IMG/VR virus record: IMGVR_UViG_3300044695_005922 | Span: 1 to 64,000 of that record | Source: a virus | Reading direction: 5' to 3' (one strand) | Length of the DNA stretch: 64,000 nt | Notes under the pieces: generated by a model | What the model saw: the letters and a program-made list of their open reading frames with translations, nothing else | The model's database searches: none | What the model was told of the DNA's origin: nothing | Made by a program: the position numbers and the translations under genes | In this document: positions 1 through 8,258 of the stretch, piece after piece | How positions within the stretch are numbered: position 1 is the stretch's first letter | Layout of the letters: every line of letters starts with the position of its first letter

Positions 1-1
1 T

Positions 2-268
2 GATAGTGTAATTAGTGGAGCATATTATCCTTATGTGGACGAAGGAAGCGCACCAATTACATTTGTAAGTGCAACGGAAGGATTCAGAATGTTGGATGTA
101 CAGCATACAAGAAAAGATGCACCTGGTATGTATACATCTAATATAGAAACTGTGGAGTCGAAAACAGGACAGTTAGTATTATTTCCAAGTTGGGTTCAAC
201 ACTACGTTCCACCAAATAAAACCAATATGAGAATTACGTTAAGTTTCAATACACAATATAACTTATGA
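2..268 (+). CDS. 2OG-Fe(II) oxygenase, C-terminal part (gene runs off the window start)
   Basis: The reading frame is open from the first bases, so the gene begins upstream of the window. What remains (88 codons) matches the C-terminal half of the phage 2OG-Fe(II) oxygenase family (TIGR02466/PF13759 type). It shows an ISGAYYPYV strand, then GQLVLFPSWVQHYVPPN, then MRITLSFN. In that family the His of the SWxxH segment is the distal iron ligand and the Arg of the RITLSFN strand binds 2-oxoglutarate; both are present. The HxD pair must lie upstream. These phage enzymes are thought to hydroxylate a protein or nucleotide, but no substrate is established. The stop overlaps the next start (ATGA). 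Confidence 0.75.
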   Translation, partial: DSVISGAYYPYVDEGSAPITFVSATEGFRMLDVQHTRKDAPGMYTSNIETVESKTGQLVLFPSWVQHYVPPNKTNMRITLSFNTQYNL

Positions 269-651
269 GTCGTAAGAAAAAAGAAACTAAGTGTACAAGT
301 AATAAAATTGAGCAAACTGTTTCTACAATATTAACGAGACTTAATCTTCCTTTTGAAGAACAAGTTTCAGTGGATAGATACACCGTTGATTTTTTGGTAA
401 ATAAAAAATATATCGTGGAATGTTATGGTGACTTTTGGCACTGTAACCCACAGCAATACACTTCTTCCTATTTTAATAAAGGTAAGAAAAAGACAGCCGA
501 AGAAATTTGGCAACGTGATAATGAACGAAAGAAAAAATTTGAGCAGATGGGATTTAAATTTTTATGTTTGTGGGAAAACGACATTAGAAATAATCCGAAA
601 ATTGTTCAATCAAAAATAAAGAAACATATTAAATTGGATGAGGGGTCATGA
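265..651 (+). CDS. Vsr/DUF559-like PD-(D/E)XK endonuclease
   Basis: A 128-residue protein with the layout of very-short-patch-repair and DUF559 nucleases. A basic N-terminus is followed by VDFLVNKKYIVECYGDFWHC near residues 41-60, which gives the Asp and Glu of a PD-(D/E)XK core. Further on come WQRDNERKKKFEQMGF and LCLWENDI, the usual C-terminal helix and strand. Vsr proteins nick DNA at T:G mismatches; phage relatives may instead act as free-standing nucleases or homing-type enzymes. It overlaps its neighbours by four bases at each end, so it is translated as part of the run. Family assignment is good, target unknown. Confidence 0.65.
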   Translation: MSRKKKETKCTSNKIEQTVSTILTRLNLPFEEQVSVDRYTVDFLVNKKYIVECYGDFWHCNPQQYTSSYFNKGKKKTAEEIWQRDNERKKKFEQMGFKFLCLWENDIRNNPKIVQSKIKKHIKLDEGS

Positions 652-1085
652 GAATTTTACTATTTGGTTTACCTGGTTCTGGGAAAACTACATTAGCACA
701 AGAGTTGGTTAAGTTACTTCCAAACGCGGGTCATTTAAACGCAGATGCAGTACGGAAAGCATTTGATGATTGGGATTTCAGTCCTGCGGGTCGTGCACGA
801 CAAGCTCTCCGTATGAGAACAATGGCCGATGATTTACTAACAAATGAAAATATTAAATATGTTATTGCGGATTTCGTAGCCCCAACCGCAGAACTTCGTG
901 CTATCTACGAACCACATTTTGCAGTCTGGATGGATACTATTGAAGAAGGTCGGTTTGAAGATACCAATAAAGCGTGGCGAGTACCTACTGACAACGAATA
1001 TAACGATCGTATTACACAATTTAATCCCGTAGAGGAAGAGGCACAGAGAATATGCAATTTAATTCTAAAGCATCAACAGTGTTAA
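648..1085 (+). CDS. Adenylylsulfate (APS) kinase-like protein
   Basis: A P-loop kinase of 145 residues with Walker A GLPGSGKTT at residues 7-15. Features of the CysC family follow: LNADAVRKAF in place of LDGDNVR, FSPAGRARQALRM, an IADFVAPTAELR segment, and WMDTIEEGRFEDTN. CysC phosphorylates adenylylsulfate to PAPS, the universal sulfate donor. The protein is somewhat shorter than cellular CysC (about 200 residues). A sulfotransferase-like gene lies 1.1 kb downstream, which fits a PAPS-making role, although a nucleotide or sugar kinase activity is not excluded. The start overlaps the previous stop and is preceded by GAGGGG. Confidence 0.65.
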   Translation: MRILLFGLPGSGKTTLAQELVKLLPNAGHLNADAVRKAFDDWDFSPAGRARQALRMRTMADDLLTNENIKYVIADFVAPTAELRAIYEPHFAVWMDTIEEGRFEDTNKAWRVPTDNEYNDRITQFNPVEEEAQRICNLILKHQQC

Positions 1086-1086
1086 T

Positions 1087-1103
1087 GATTTTTTGTAAAA
1101 ATC
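1087..1103 (+). terminator. Weak AT-rich hairpin, possible terminator
   Basis: GATTTTT and AAAAATC form a 7-bp stem around a 3-base loop and are followed after five bases by TTTTT. The stem is almost all A-T, so it may be a weak terminator or simply AT-rich spacer between two genes. Confidence 0.3.
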
Positions 1104-1160
1104 GGTGTTTTTGAGAGGCTTAATGATAAGTATAAGTATATGGTATTTTTGGAGATACAC

Positions 1161-1823
1161 ATGGCTTATACTTATTTATTAACTCACATACCCACTGGAA
1201 AACGATACTATGGTGTAAAATACGGTAAAAACTCACATCCAGAAAATTTATGGATTACTTATTTTTCAAGTTCTAAAATAGTAAAAGATTTAATAAAATC
1301 ATATGGTAAGGATAGTTTTATAGCAGAGGTTAGAAAACTATTTGATACCCCAGAAGAAGCATTTGCGTGGGAACAAAAATTAATAAAGAAATGTAATTTA
1401 ATACATAACACAAATTGGCTGAATGAAGGGTGTTTTGGAACTGGTAATCTAACATATGCTATGAAATACAAAACAAAAGAGCATATTGAAAAAGTGACTA
1501 AAAGTAGATTGAGTAAAAATTACAAACATTCACTGGAAACTCGTGAAAAAATAAAAGAAGCAAATTTACGAAGAACCGAAGATTGGAAAAATAAAATATC
1601 TGATAGTTTAACTGGAAAAAAACAGAGTGATGAAACCATACAAAAACGATCAGAAAAAATTAAAGAATTTTGGAGCAATCCAAAAAATAAAGAAATGATG
1701 CGAAAAAAACAAAAAGATGCATGGAAAAGTGGGCAACGAAAAACAAAACATGTATCGGAAGAAACGAAAAGAAAAATTAGTGAAACCTTAAAGAAAAAAC
1801 ACAGAGGTGAACATGCAGTTTAA
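1161..1823 (+). CDS. GIY-YIG-type homing endonuclease with NUMOD3 repeats
   Basis: The ATG at 1161 is chosen because GGAG lies seven bases upstream; an in-frame ATG at 1140 lacks such a site. The 220-residue product starts AYTYLLTHIPTGKRYYGVKYG, a variant GIY-YIG core in which YLL...YYG replaces GIY...YIG. Lys- and Arg-rich NUMOD3-type DNA-binding repeats follow, for example HSLETREKIKEANL and VSEETKRKISETLKKK. Such free-standing enzymes are selfish elements in T4-like phages that cleave sister genomes lacking the gene. It overlaps the next gene by 11 bases. It is very A-rich, unlike the genes on either side, which fits independent acquisition. Confidence 0.7.
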   Translation: MAYTYLLTHIPTGKRYYGVKYGKNSHPENLWITYFSSSKIVKDLIKSYGKDSFIAEVRKLFDTPEEAFAWEQKLIKKCNLIHNTNWLNEGCFGTGNLTYAMKYKTKEHIEKVTKSRLSKNYKHSLETREKIKEANLRRTEDWKNKISDSLTGKKQSDETIQKRSEKIKEFWSNPKNKEMMRKKQKDAWKSGQRKTKHVSEETKRKISETLKKKHRGEHAV

Positions 1824-2169
1824 CCCCAAAGCACCCACTGGACTTATGGTGGGAAGATATCAACCCTGGCACAAAGGTCATCGTGCTCTATTTGAAAAGA
1901 TTTTATCTATTGCAGGACAAGTATGTATCGGTATTCGTGATACTCACGGAACAACCGAAAAAGATCCATTGCCAATCGAAGATGTTATTTCTAGAATTCA
2001 CGACGATTTAGGACAAGATTACGCAGGTAAGTATACTATTTGGCAATTACCAAATATTTCTGGTGTATATTATGGTCGTGATGTTGGGTATAAAGTCGAA
2101 CAAATTAAGTTGGATGATGAAATTGAATCAATTAGTGCAACTCAAATTCGTAAGGAACTAGGAATATGA
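1813..2169 (+). CDS. Nucleotidyltransferase, NMN adenylyltransferase-like (NadM type)
   Basis: The start at 1813 has GAGGTG just upstream. The 118-residue protein has GRYQPWHKGH near residue 13, the HxGH-type nucleotide-binding signature of nicotinamide-nucleotide and related adenylyltransferases. It ends with ISATQIRKEL, equivalent to the ISSTxIR motif. At about two thirds of the length of NadM it is a minimal version. It may make NAD or activate a small phosphorylated compound. It sits between an APS-kinase-like gene and a sulfotransferase-like gene, but it lacks the QxRN motif of ATP sulfurylase, so I do not call it one. Confidence 0.6.
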   Translation: MQFNPKAPTGLMVGRYQPWHKGHRALFEKILSIAGQVCIGIRDTHGTTEKDPLPIEDVISRIHDDLGQDYAGKYTIWQLPNISGVYYGRDVGYKVEQIKLDDEIESISATQIRKELGI

Positions 2170-2828
2170 TTATAAATGATACTAGTGGTAATCAATGGTG
2201 TTATGTAAAAATACCACGAACAGGTACGAAAGCATATAACAGTTTATTTGATGAATCATTTGCAAGTGAATTAAAAAATAATAAATTCTATCCAATTGGG
2301 CACGCACCATACAGTACATTATCAACAATCAATGATAGTTCTGTTAAGTACTTCGCAGTAGTTAGAAATCCTGTTGATAGATTTATTTCTTCTTTGCGTT
2401 ATATGTTTGAACGCAGAGCAACAGATCGTAGAATTTCTTTTATAATTCCAAATGATACTATTCATAATATGGTTACGTTTTTCTATGAAAATTTCAATAG
2501 AAATTGTCAACCAAAAGGAAACACATTAGGTGAAATATTTAATGTACAATCCGAATGGTTTATTGGTTCATTTTTTAAAACACAAAAGTACTGGGCAAGC
2601 AGTTCGGAAATCACTGTGTTTAAATATGAAAACATATCTGAATTTAATAACTGGATAACAAATAATTTTACATACGACATCAGTAAACTTGAAGCATTAG
2701 ACTTGATAGAAACTGATCCTTTGAATCACCTAGACTTTACTGATCCTGAATTTATTGAGTTGGTGGAGCATTTGTTCCACGAAGATTTTATTACATTTAA
2801 TTACCCATTAAATTATTTAACTGATTAA
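2166..2828 (+). CDS. Sulfotransferase-like protein
   Basis: This 220-residue protein carries both signatures of PAPS-dependent sulfotransferases. The 5'-phosphosulfate loop is VKIPRTGTKAYNSLF near residues 14-28, and the 3'-phosphate binding segment is VVRNPVDRFISSLRY near residues 66-80. A conserved GHAPY lies between them. Spacing and length resemble the Sulfotransfer_2 class that modifies carbohydrates. The start overlaps the nucleotidyltransferase stop. With the APS-kinase-like gene it suggests that the phage makes PAPS and transfers sulfate to a glycan or other acceptor. The acceptor is unknown. Confidence 0.6.
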   Translation: MIINDTSGNQWCYVKIPRTGTKAYNSLFDESFASELKNNKFYPIGHAPYSTLSTINDSSVKYFAVVRNPVDRFISSLRYMFERRATDRRISFIIPNDTIHNMVTFFYENFNRNCQPKGNTLGEIFNVQSEWFIGSFFKTQKYWASSSEITVFKYENISEFNNWITNNFTYDISKLEALDLIETDPLNHLDFTDPEFIELVEHLFHEDFITFNYPLNYLTD

Positions 2829-2830
2829 TT

Positions 2831-3046
2831 ATGGTTCATGTAAAGAGACACGTTGCAAAAACAATAAGTTATAGAATTCTTAGTACTACTATTGGATTTT
2901 TTACTATATGGGTTGTTAGTGGATCTATAAAAGTTGGTGCTGCATTTGGTATAGCAGAATTATTGTGGAAACCAATACAATATTATATTCACGAAAGAGT
3001 TTGGTATAGATGGATAAAATTCGGAGTTGACAAAGACGCCGACTAA
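2831..3046 (+). CDS. DUF2061 small membrane protein
   Basis: A 71-residue protein matching the DUF2061 pattern: a basic N-terminus (KRHVAKTISYRIL), a first hydrophobic segment (TTIGFFTIWVVSG), a second around AFGIAELLWKP, then QYYIHERVWYRW. DUF2061 proteins are small two-helix membrane proteins common in marine bacteria and T4-like phages and often lie near sulfur-assimilation genes. That agrees with the PAPS and sulfotransferase context immediately upstream. The molecular function is unknown. Confidence 0.75.
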   Translation: MVHVKRHVAKTISYRILSTTIGFFTIWVVSGSIKVGAAFGIAELLWKPIQYYIHERVWYRWIKFGVDKDAD

Positions 3047-3083
3047 GGATATATTAAGAGAGACTATCAAGGAGAACTCGTTA

Positions 3084-5606
3084 ATGTATCAGAATATTTT
3101 TATTGAAGATGGTGAAGGTCGTGGTATAGTACATCTCTGGGATGACCAGGAAGGCTATACCACGTTGCCGTTTTCACAGTTTGATTATGCATATAAGGCT
3201 GACCGTAATGGGTCTAAGTTGAGTATGACAGGTGTTCGTGTTAGTAAAACCAAGATGTATAAGTGGGATGACCCAACCTTATTTGAAAGTGATATTCCCC
3301 GTGAAACGCGTGTAATCACAGATTTATATTTGGATAGTGACGAACCATCAAAGGGTCACAAAGTTATTTTCTTTGACATTGAGGTGTCAATGGAAAATGG
3401 TATTCCGAATATTGAAAACCCGAACAATGAAGTTACCGCCGTTACCCTTTATGATAATGTCACGAAGGAATATACGGTATTGGTACTAGACAAAACAGGG
3501 TCTAGACAAAATTATAAGAAGGGTGATATTGACACGTACTTCTTTGATAACGAACTAGACTTACTTTACAAGTTCATTGATGTATATGAAGCTATCGGTC
3601 CCACTATTATTACGGGATGGAATAGTGATTATTTTGACGTACCCTATCTTTACAATCGGTTAAAGCAACAGTGTGGAAACGGTATTGCAAACCGACTGTC
3701 CCCTATTGGAAAGTTGAAGTATTCCAAGTTTCGTAAGAAGTGGATGATTGCCGGTGTGACATCACTGGATTATCTTGACCTTTATAAGAAGTTCACCTAC
3801 GGACAACAGCAAAACTATCGTCTGGATACGATTGGTCGTATTGAAGTTGGTATGGGTAAGGTAGAATACGAAGGGTCACTTGATGACCTGTTTGAAAATG
3901 ACCTTGATAAGTTTATTGATTATAACGTGCAAGACGTACGTATCATTGTGGAAATTGACAAGAAAATGAAGTTGATTGAGTTGGTTCGTGGTATTTGTCA
4001 CGTTGGTCATGTACAATACGAAGATTATTGTTACAGCTCTAAGTTCCTCGAAGGAACAATCATTACCTATCTACACCGTAAGGGATTAGTGGTAAGCAAC
4101 AAGCCTGCCGATGGTCGGCAGTTGATGAATGACCGTGTAGAGAATAATGACGAAGGATTCTCTGGTGCATACGTGAAACCTCCTGTACCAGGTTTGTACG
4201 ATTGGATTTATTCACTCGACTTGCAATCACTGTACCCAAGTATCATTATGAGTCTCAATATTAGTCCAGAGACTAAACGAGGGTTTGTGACGAATTGGGA
4301 CGTTGAGAAGCATCGTAAGGGTGAAATTGATATCTATCTGGTACGTGATAAGGACACGGACGCGATTACTCGTTTGCCTCGTGAAAACTTTATTAAGTTT
4401 ATGAACACGGCAAATATGTACATCAGTTCTAATGGTGTATTGTATGATGCTAACAAGACGGGTATTATTCCAGAAGTACTTGACCGTTGGTTCGCAGAAC
4501 GAGTAGAATATAAGAATTTGATGAAGAAGTATAAGAACGAAGGTAACGCAGAGTTGGCAGACTATTACGATCGTCGTCAACACATTCAGAAGATTTTCTT
4601 GAATTCCTTGTATGGTGTTCTTGGACTTCCTATCTTCCGTTTCTTTGACATTGACAACGCATTGGCCGTTACAGCAACGGGACAAGATGTTATTAAGAAT
4701 AGTGCAGAGTTTGCAAATAATTTGTATAACGACAGACTGAAAGACGATAAGGATTATTGTATCTATATTGATACCGACTCGCTATACTTTTCATCCAAAG
4801 CACTACTACCAGAAAACGCAGAACCAAAGGACTTTACTATTAAATTGGCTCGTGCGGTGGAAAACAAGTTGAACGACTACTATAACGTAATGTCGAAGGA
4901 ATTGTTTTTCTGCGATAAGCACAGGTTCTATATTAAGGGTGAGTCTGTCGCCAGTAAGGGTGTGTGGATTGCTAAGAAGCGATACGCTATGAACGCGGTG
5001 TATGATTTGGAATCTAACCTAGATATTGATAATAAAATCAAGATTAAGGGATTGGATGTAGTACGGTCAACATTTCCGCCGGCATTCCGTACGTTTATGA
5101 ATGGGGTATTAAAGGACGTACTAGGTGGTATCACCAAGGGTGATATGGATAAAAAAGTATTAGATTTTCGTGTCGCGTTGGATAATGAGAACTATATCAA
5201 CGTTGCTAGAAACACATCAGTTAAAAACATCTCAGAATACGAAAAGGGTGCCGGTAAACAGTTGGGTGAGTTTAAGAAGGGAACTCCCGCACACGTAAAG
5301 GCGTGTATTACATACAATCGAATGTTGCGTCATTTTAACATACAAAACAAGTATGAAAAAATTTCAGACGGTGAAAAGATTAAGTATGTGTATCTCAAAA
5401 CAAATCCGTGGAATCTAGAAACCATTGCCGTAAAGGGATACAATGACCCGAAGGAAATTACGGATATCGCTTCGCAGTATATTGATTACGAGGCATTGTT
5501 CGTGAACGAGTTAAAAACAAAACTAGAAGATTTTTACAGTGCATTGGGATGGGGACTTCTTCCTACTGATGTCAATCAAAAAGCAGATGAATTCTTTTCA
5601 TTCTAA
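3084..5606 (+). CDS. 43: DNA polymerase, family B (T4 gp43-like)
   Basis: Replicative polymerase of 840 residues with proofreading domain. Exonuclease motifs are FFDIE (residues 96-100), WNSDYFD (179-185) and YNVQD (280-284). Polymerase motifs are SLDLQSLYPS (377-386), KIFLNSLYG (503-511) and YIDTDS (561-566), so all catalytic acidic residues are intact. T4 gp43 is slightly longer (898). I chose the ATG at 3084 because AAGGAG sits nine bases upstream; a TTG at 3027 inside the preceding gene has no such site. It should work with the clamp at 11.9 kb and the clamp loader at 14.8 and 18.1 kb. Confidence 0.97.
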   Translation: MYQNIFIEDGEGRGIVHLWDDQEGYTTLPFSQFDYAYKADRNGSKLSMTGVRVSKTKMYKWDDPTLFESDIPRETRVITDLYLDSDEPSKGHKVIFFDIEVSMENGIPNIENPNNEVTAVTLYDNVTKEYTVLVLDKTGSRQNYKKGDIDTYFFDNELDLLYKFIDVYEAIGPTIITGWNSDYFDVPYLYNRLKQQCGNGIANRLSPIGKLKYSKFRKKWMIAGVTSLDYLDLYKKFTYGQQQNYRLDTIGRIEVGMGKVEYEGSLDDLFENDLDKFIDYNVQDVRIIVEIDKKMKLIELVRGICHVGHVQYEDYCYSSKFLEGTIITYLHRKGLVVSNKPADGRQLMNDRVENNDEGFSGAYVKPPVPGLYDWIYSLDLQSLYPSIIMSLNISPETKRGFVTNWDVEKHRKGEIDIYLVRDKDTDAITRLPRENFIKFMNTANMYISSNGVLYDANKTGIIPEVLDRWFAERVEYKNLMKKYKNEGNAELADYYDRRQHIQKIFLNSLYGVLGLPIFRFFDIDNALAVTATGQDVIKNSAEFANNLYNDRLKDDKDYCIYIDTDSLYFSSKALLPENAEPKDFTIKLARAVENKLNDYYNVMSKELFFCDKHRFYIKGESVASKGVWIAKKRYAMNAVYDLESNLDIDNKIKIKGLDVVRSTFPPAFRTFMNGVLKDVLGGITKGDMDKKVLDFRVALDNENYINVARNTSVKNISEYEKGAGKQLGEFKKGTPAHVKACITYNRMLRHFNIQNKYEKISDGEKIKYVYLKTNPWNLETIAVKGYNDPKEITDIASQYIDYEALFVNELKTKLEDFYSALGWGLLPTDVNQKADEFFSF

Positions 5607-5615
5607 GAGGTTATT

Positions 5616-6878
5616 ATGGAACGACCAAACAAGATTACGTTTTATAGAAATCAAAGAAATAAGTTAATCCCTGGGTGGAACGTTCGTTCTGCATCACCAA
5701 AAAGAACGTGGATGGACGAGTATAAGCATATGTACCGATGCCTTCCAATGACTATCGCAAATCAAAACGGATGGGTTATTGAATGTCCGTGTGACATCAG
5801 TGCTGTTTGGTTTGGTGGGCAAGACAAACGTTCTATGCACTTTTGGTTGGACCCAGAATATAACGTACCAAATCAGTGGGTGAAGTGTCATTTTGTTGGC
5901 GGAGTTATTACGTTTGAATTTGATTTCTTAGTTAAAACAAACGAAAAAGTTAATATGTTGGTTCGTGGTGCACCAAACTTCTTTATTGATGGGGCACATC
6001 CGTTGGAGGGGGTAGTTGAAACAGATTGGTTAAACTACACATTTACAATGAACTGGCGTGTTACAGAAATAAATAAAATTGTAAAGTTTAAAAAAGGTGA
6101 CCCCATCTGTTTCATTCAACCAATTCCACACAATTATGCGGAAACGTTTGATTTTGAAATTAAACACTTGGATGAAAATCCTGAGTTGTATGAAAAATTT
6201 CATACGTATAATAATTCACGTATGCAATTCAGTGCAGATAAAAAAGCTGGAAAGCATAACAAGGATTGGCAACGGCATTATTTTAATGGAATGGAAGTAG
6301 GAAATAATACGGAAATAGGTGAGGACAGACACGCTATCAAATTAAACTTGGTTGATCCCAAAGATCAAAAATTGGTGTCCAACACGGTTATCGTCACGAA
6401 CACCCAGTATAATCACAATCACACCGATACGTTTGTCAATGTAAATGAAGTGAAAAAGACAGCATACGAGTATGTACGAGACTGTATCAAAACCGATACA
6501 TCACCAAGTCCGATTCATGGTATCGGAACGTTTGCTCTCCGTGATATTAAAAAAGGTGAAGAAGTATTTCCAAAATGGATGGGTGAAAGTGGTACATATG
6601 GTATAACCCCAAACGAATTTAATGCATTACCAACATACGTGCAGAATATTATTCTGAAATCGTATGAAAATACCAAAGAAAATTTCTATTGGTTCAAGTT
6701 ACATAAAGACGGTTGTTTTAACTTAGCTAATCCCTATGTGTATATGAACACCGCAGAAGAAAATGGTAACGTGGATTCCAACACAGGAAAAGCATTAAAA
6801 GATATTAGTTCGGGTGAAGAAATTTTGGGTACTTATAAATTAGAAAATACTAAACCTAAGTTAGAAGTTCTTAAATAG
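5616..6878 (+). CDS. DUF6065-SET domain fusion protein
   Basis: A 420-residue two-domain protein. Residues about 1-190 follow the DUF6065 pattern: RCLPMTIANQNGWVIECPCD, GVITFEFDFL, LEGVVETDW, TFTMNWRVT and GDPICFIQPIP. Residues about 297-412 look like a SET domain: SPIHGIGTFALRDIKKGEEVF at the start, a central helix, then YVYMNTAEENGNVDSNT in the place of the NHxxxPN segment, and ISSGEEILGTY at the end. SET domains transfer methyl groups from SAM to lysine side chains. DUF6065 has no assigned function. The fusion suggests modification of a protein recognised by the DUF6065 half. RBS GAGG precedes the start. Confidence 0.7.
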   Translation: MERPNKITFYRNQRNKLIPGWNVRSASPKRTWMDEYKHMYRCLPMTIANQNGWVIECPCDISAVWFGGQDKRSMHFWLDPEYNVPNQWVKCHFVGGVITFEFDFLVKTNEKVNMLVRGAPNFFIDGAHPLEGVVETDWLNYTFTMNWRVTEINKIVKFKKGDPICFIQPIPHNYAETFDFEIKHLDENPELYEKFHTYNNSRMQFSADKKAGKHNKDWQRHYFNGMEVGNNTEIGEDRHAIKLNLVDPKDQKLVSNTVIVTNTQYNHNHTDTFVNVNEVKKTAYEYVRDCIKTDTSPSPIHGIGTFALRDIKKGEEVFPKWMGESGTYGITPNEFNALPTYVQNIILKSYENTKENFYWFKLHKDGCFNLANPYVYMNTAEENGNVDSNTGKALKDISSGEEILGTYKLENTKPKLEVLK

Positions 6879-6893
6879 TATTTAATAAAGGAC

Positions 6894-6922
6894 TTGACAT
6901 TTTGTGGGATGTGGGATATATT
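6894..6922 (+). promoter_or_regulatory. Sigma-70-type promoter
   Basis: TTGACA at 6894-6899 and TATATT at 6917-6922 are separated by exactly 17 bases. This perfect -35 and near-perfect -10 stand in front of a small membrane gene and the DNA ligase. The same architecture recurs at 19586, 22868, 26378, 47102 and 62740. Confidence 0.85.
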
Positions 6923-6933
6923 TCATACATCCC
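6906..6933 (+). promoter_or_regulatory. Inverted repeat across the -10 box, candidate operator
   Basis: GGGATGT (6906-6912) and ACATCCC (6927-6933) form a 7-bp inverted repeat whose 14-base centre contains the -10 TATATT. A repressor bound here would block the promoter. As RNA only the right arm would be transcribed, so a DNA-level role is more likely than an RNA hairpin. Confidence 0.4.
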
Positions 6934-6952
6934 CTATTCCTTGGAGATTAAC

Positions 6953-7075
6953 ATGCTATTCAAAACCAGTGTTATCATTGTGGGATTGTTCGCAATTTTT
7001 GTGTTGATTAGTGCAATATATGCCCATATCAGTTATGCTATTATGAAGATGGATTCGGAGAGGGATATTTCATGA
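6953..7075 (+). CDS. Small single-span membrane protein (40 aa)
   Basis: The start follows GGAG by seven bases and lies about 30 bases downstream of the promoter -10 box, so it is the first gene of that transcript. The product has one hydrophobic stretch (SVIIVGLFAIFVLISAIYA) and a short charged tail. Its stop overlaps the start of another membrane peptide. No family recognised. Confidence 0.6.
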   Translation: MLFKTSVIIVGLFAIFVLISAIYAHISYAIMKMDSERDIS

Positions 7076-7155
7076 CATGGGACTGGTTATTCGGTGCAAA
7101 GTTGTTTCTGATTTCTTTAATCATTATGTTCATCCTCGACAGGGTTATCAAATGA
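7072..7155 (+). CDS. Tiny membrane peptide (27 aa)
   Basis: ATGA overlaps at both ends couple this frame to the preceding membrane gene and to the ligase start at 7152. The peptide is WDWLFGAKLFLISLIIMFIL plus a basic tail, a single membrane span. The perfect nesting of stops and starts is the main evidence that it is translated; the function is unknown. Confidence 0.5.
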   Translation: MTWDWLFGAKLFLISLIIMFILDRVIK

Positions 7156-8252
7156 AAATCGTCAAGTCAAGTGAATGGTTGATTTCCGAAAACAAGAATG
7201 GTGGTGAAAAGTTCTGGCGGTTGCACATCGTCAAGGACGGTGCAAACTATTACACGCAGACTGAATGGTACCAGATTAGTAAGACTGGTCGTGAAACGAA
7301 ACGTCAGACCTCTGAACCATACTTTGCTGCTCCCACGAACGTTGGTCGTGCAAATGAACGAAATTCCCAAGAGCAGGCAGACTTTGAGTATGACGCCGTT
7401 ATTAAGAAGCAACGTGATAAGGGATTCCGTGCAAAGGGTGAACGGAAAGATGTTCGTCCAATGCCGATGCTCGCCCATAAGTTCTCTGACCACAAGGGAA
7501 AGGTGGAGTTTCCTGTTTACGTTCAGCCCAAGTTGAACGGGATGCGAATGCTGTTCGATGGTGAGAACGGCTGGAGTCGGGGTAATAAAGAAGTTATTCC
7601 AGAAGTCATTCAGCACTTGAAGTTTGATGCAGGTGGGTTTATTCTTGATGGTGAGTTGATGTTGCCGAACAACGTACTGTTGCAGGAGAGTATGACGGCA
7701 ATCAAGAAATATCGTCCAGAATTGTCACCAAATCTTTTATATCACGTATATGATATTGTGGATAGTGAACTTCCTTATGCGAAACGTCAGCAGATTATTC
7801 ACGATATTCTCCACGATGCTCCCCCCAACGTTGTTCGTGTTCCTACGTGGGAAGCGTTCAATGAGGCGGATGTGTTGGTCTGGCACAAGTCATTCACTCG
7901 TGATGGGTTTGAGGGAACAATGATTCGAAATCCAGATATGCAGTATGAAATTGGAAAACGGTCATATTCACTACTTAAATTAAAGGATTTTATTGATGAT
8001 GAATATCGTATTGTTGATATTATTGACGGTGATGGAAGCGATAAGAATCTCGCCATATTTATTCTCGAAACCGATGATGGACAGCATTTTAATTGCCGTC
8101 CGGAGGGATCACAAGAAAATCGTAGAGAACTTTACAAGAACCGCTCTAAACTGATTGGTCTATATGTGACTGTGAGGTATCAAGAATTATCCAGAGATGG
8201 TATACCCATCTTCCCAGTGGGAGTCGGTATTAGAGAATTGGGAGACTTTTAA
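7152..8252 (+). CDS. ATP-dependent DNA ligase
   Basis: The 366-residue protein carries nucleotidyltransferase motif I KLNGMR with the adenylated Lys at residue 127. It also has FILDGELM, motif III YHVYDI, motif IV FEGTMIRNP and motif V LLKLKDF, followed by an OB-fold domain ending near RYQEL. The first 90 or so residues (FWRLHIVKDGANYYTQTEWY) resemble a WGR-like nucleic-acid-binding module rather than the usual phage N-terminus. It seals nicks during replication and repair. The start at 7152 overlaps the stop of the small membrane peptide; an earlier in-frame ATG at 7077 lacks a ribosome site. Confidence 0.9.
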   Translation: MKIVKSSEWLISENKNGGEKFWRLHIVKDGANYYTQTEWYQISKTGRETKRQTSEPYFAAPTNVGRANERNSQEQADFEYDAVIKKQRDKGFRAKGERKDVRPMPMLAHKFSDHKGKVEFPVYVQPKLNGMRMLFDGENGWSRGNKEVIPEVIQHLKFDAGGFILDGELMLPNNVLLQESMTAIKKYRPELSPNLLYHVYDIVDSELPYAKRQQIIHDILHDAPPNVVRVPTWEAFNEADVLVWHKSFTRDGFEGTMIRNPDMQYEIGKRSYSLLKLKDFIDDEYRIVDIIDGDGSDKNLAIFILETDDGQHFNCRPEGSQENRRELYKNRSKLIGLYVTVRYQELSRDGIPIFPVGVGIRELGDF

Positions 8253-8258
8253 AATACA

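Noticed and set aside
1813-2169. ATP sulfurylase to complete the sulfation pathway
   Set aside because: Only a short NadM-like HxGH/SATQIRK protein is present; the QxRN and other sulfurylase motifs are missing.
3027-3083. TTG start extending the DNA polymerase by 19 codons
   Set aside because: It lies inside the preceding gene without a ribosome site, whereas ATG 3084 has AAGGAG at good distance.
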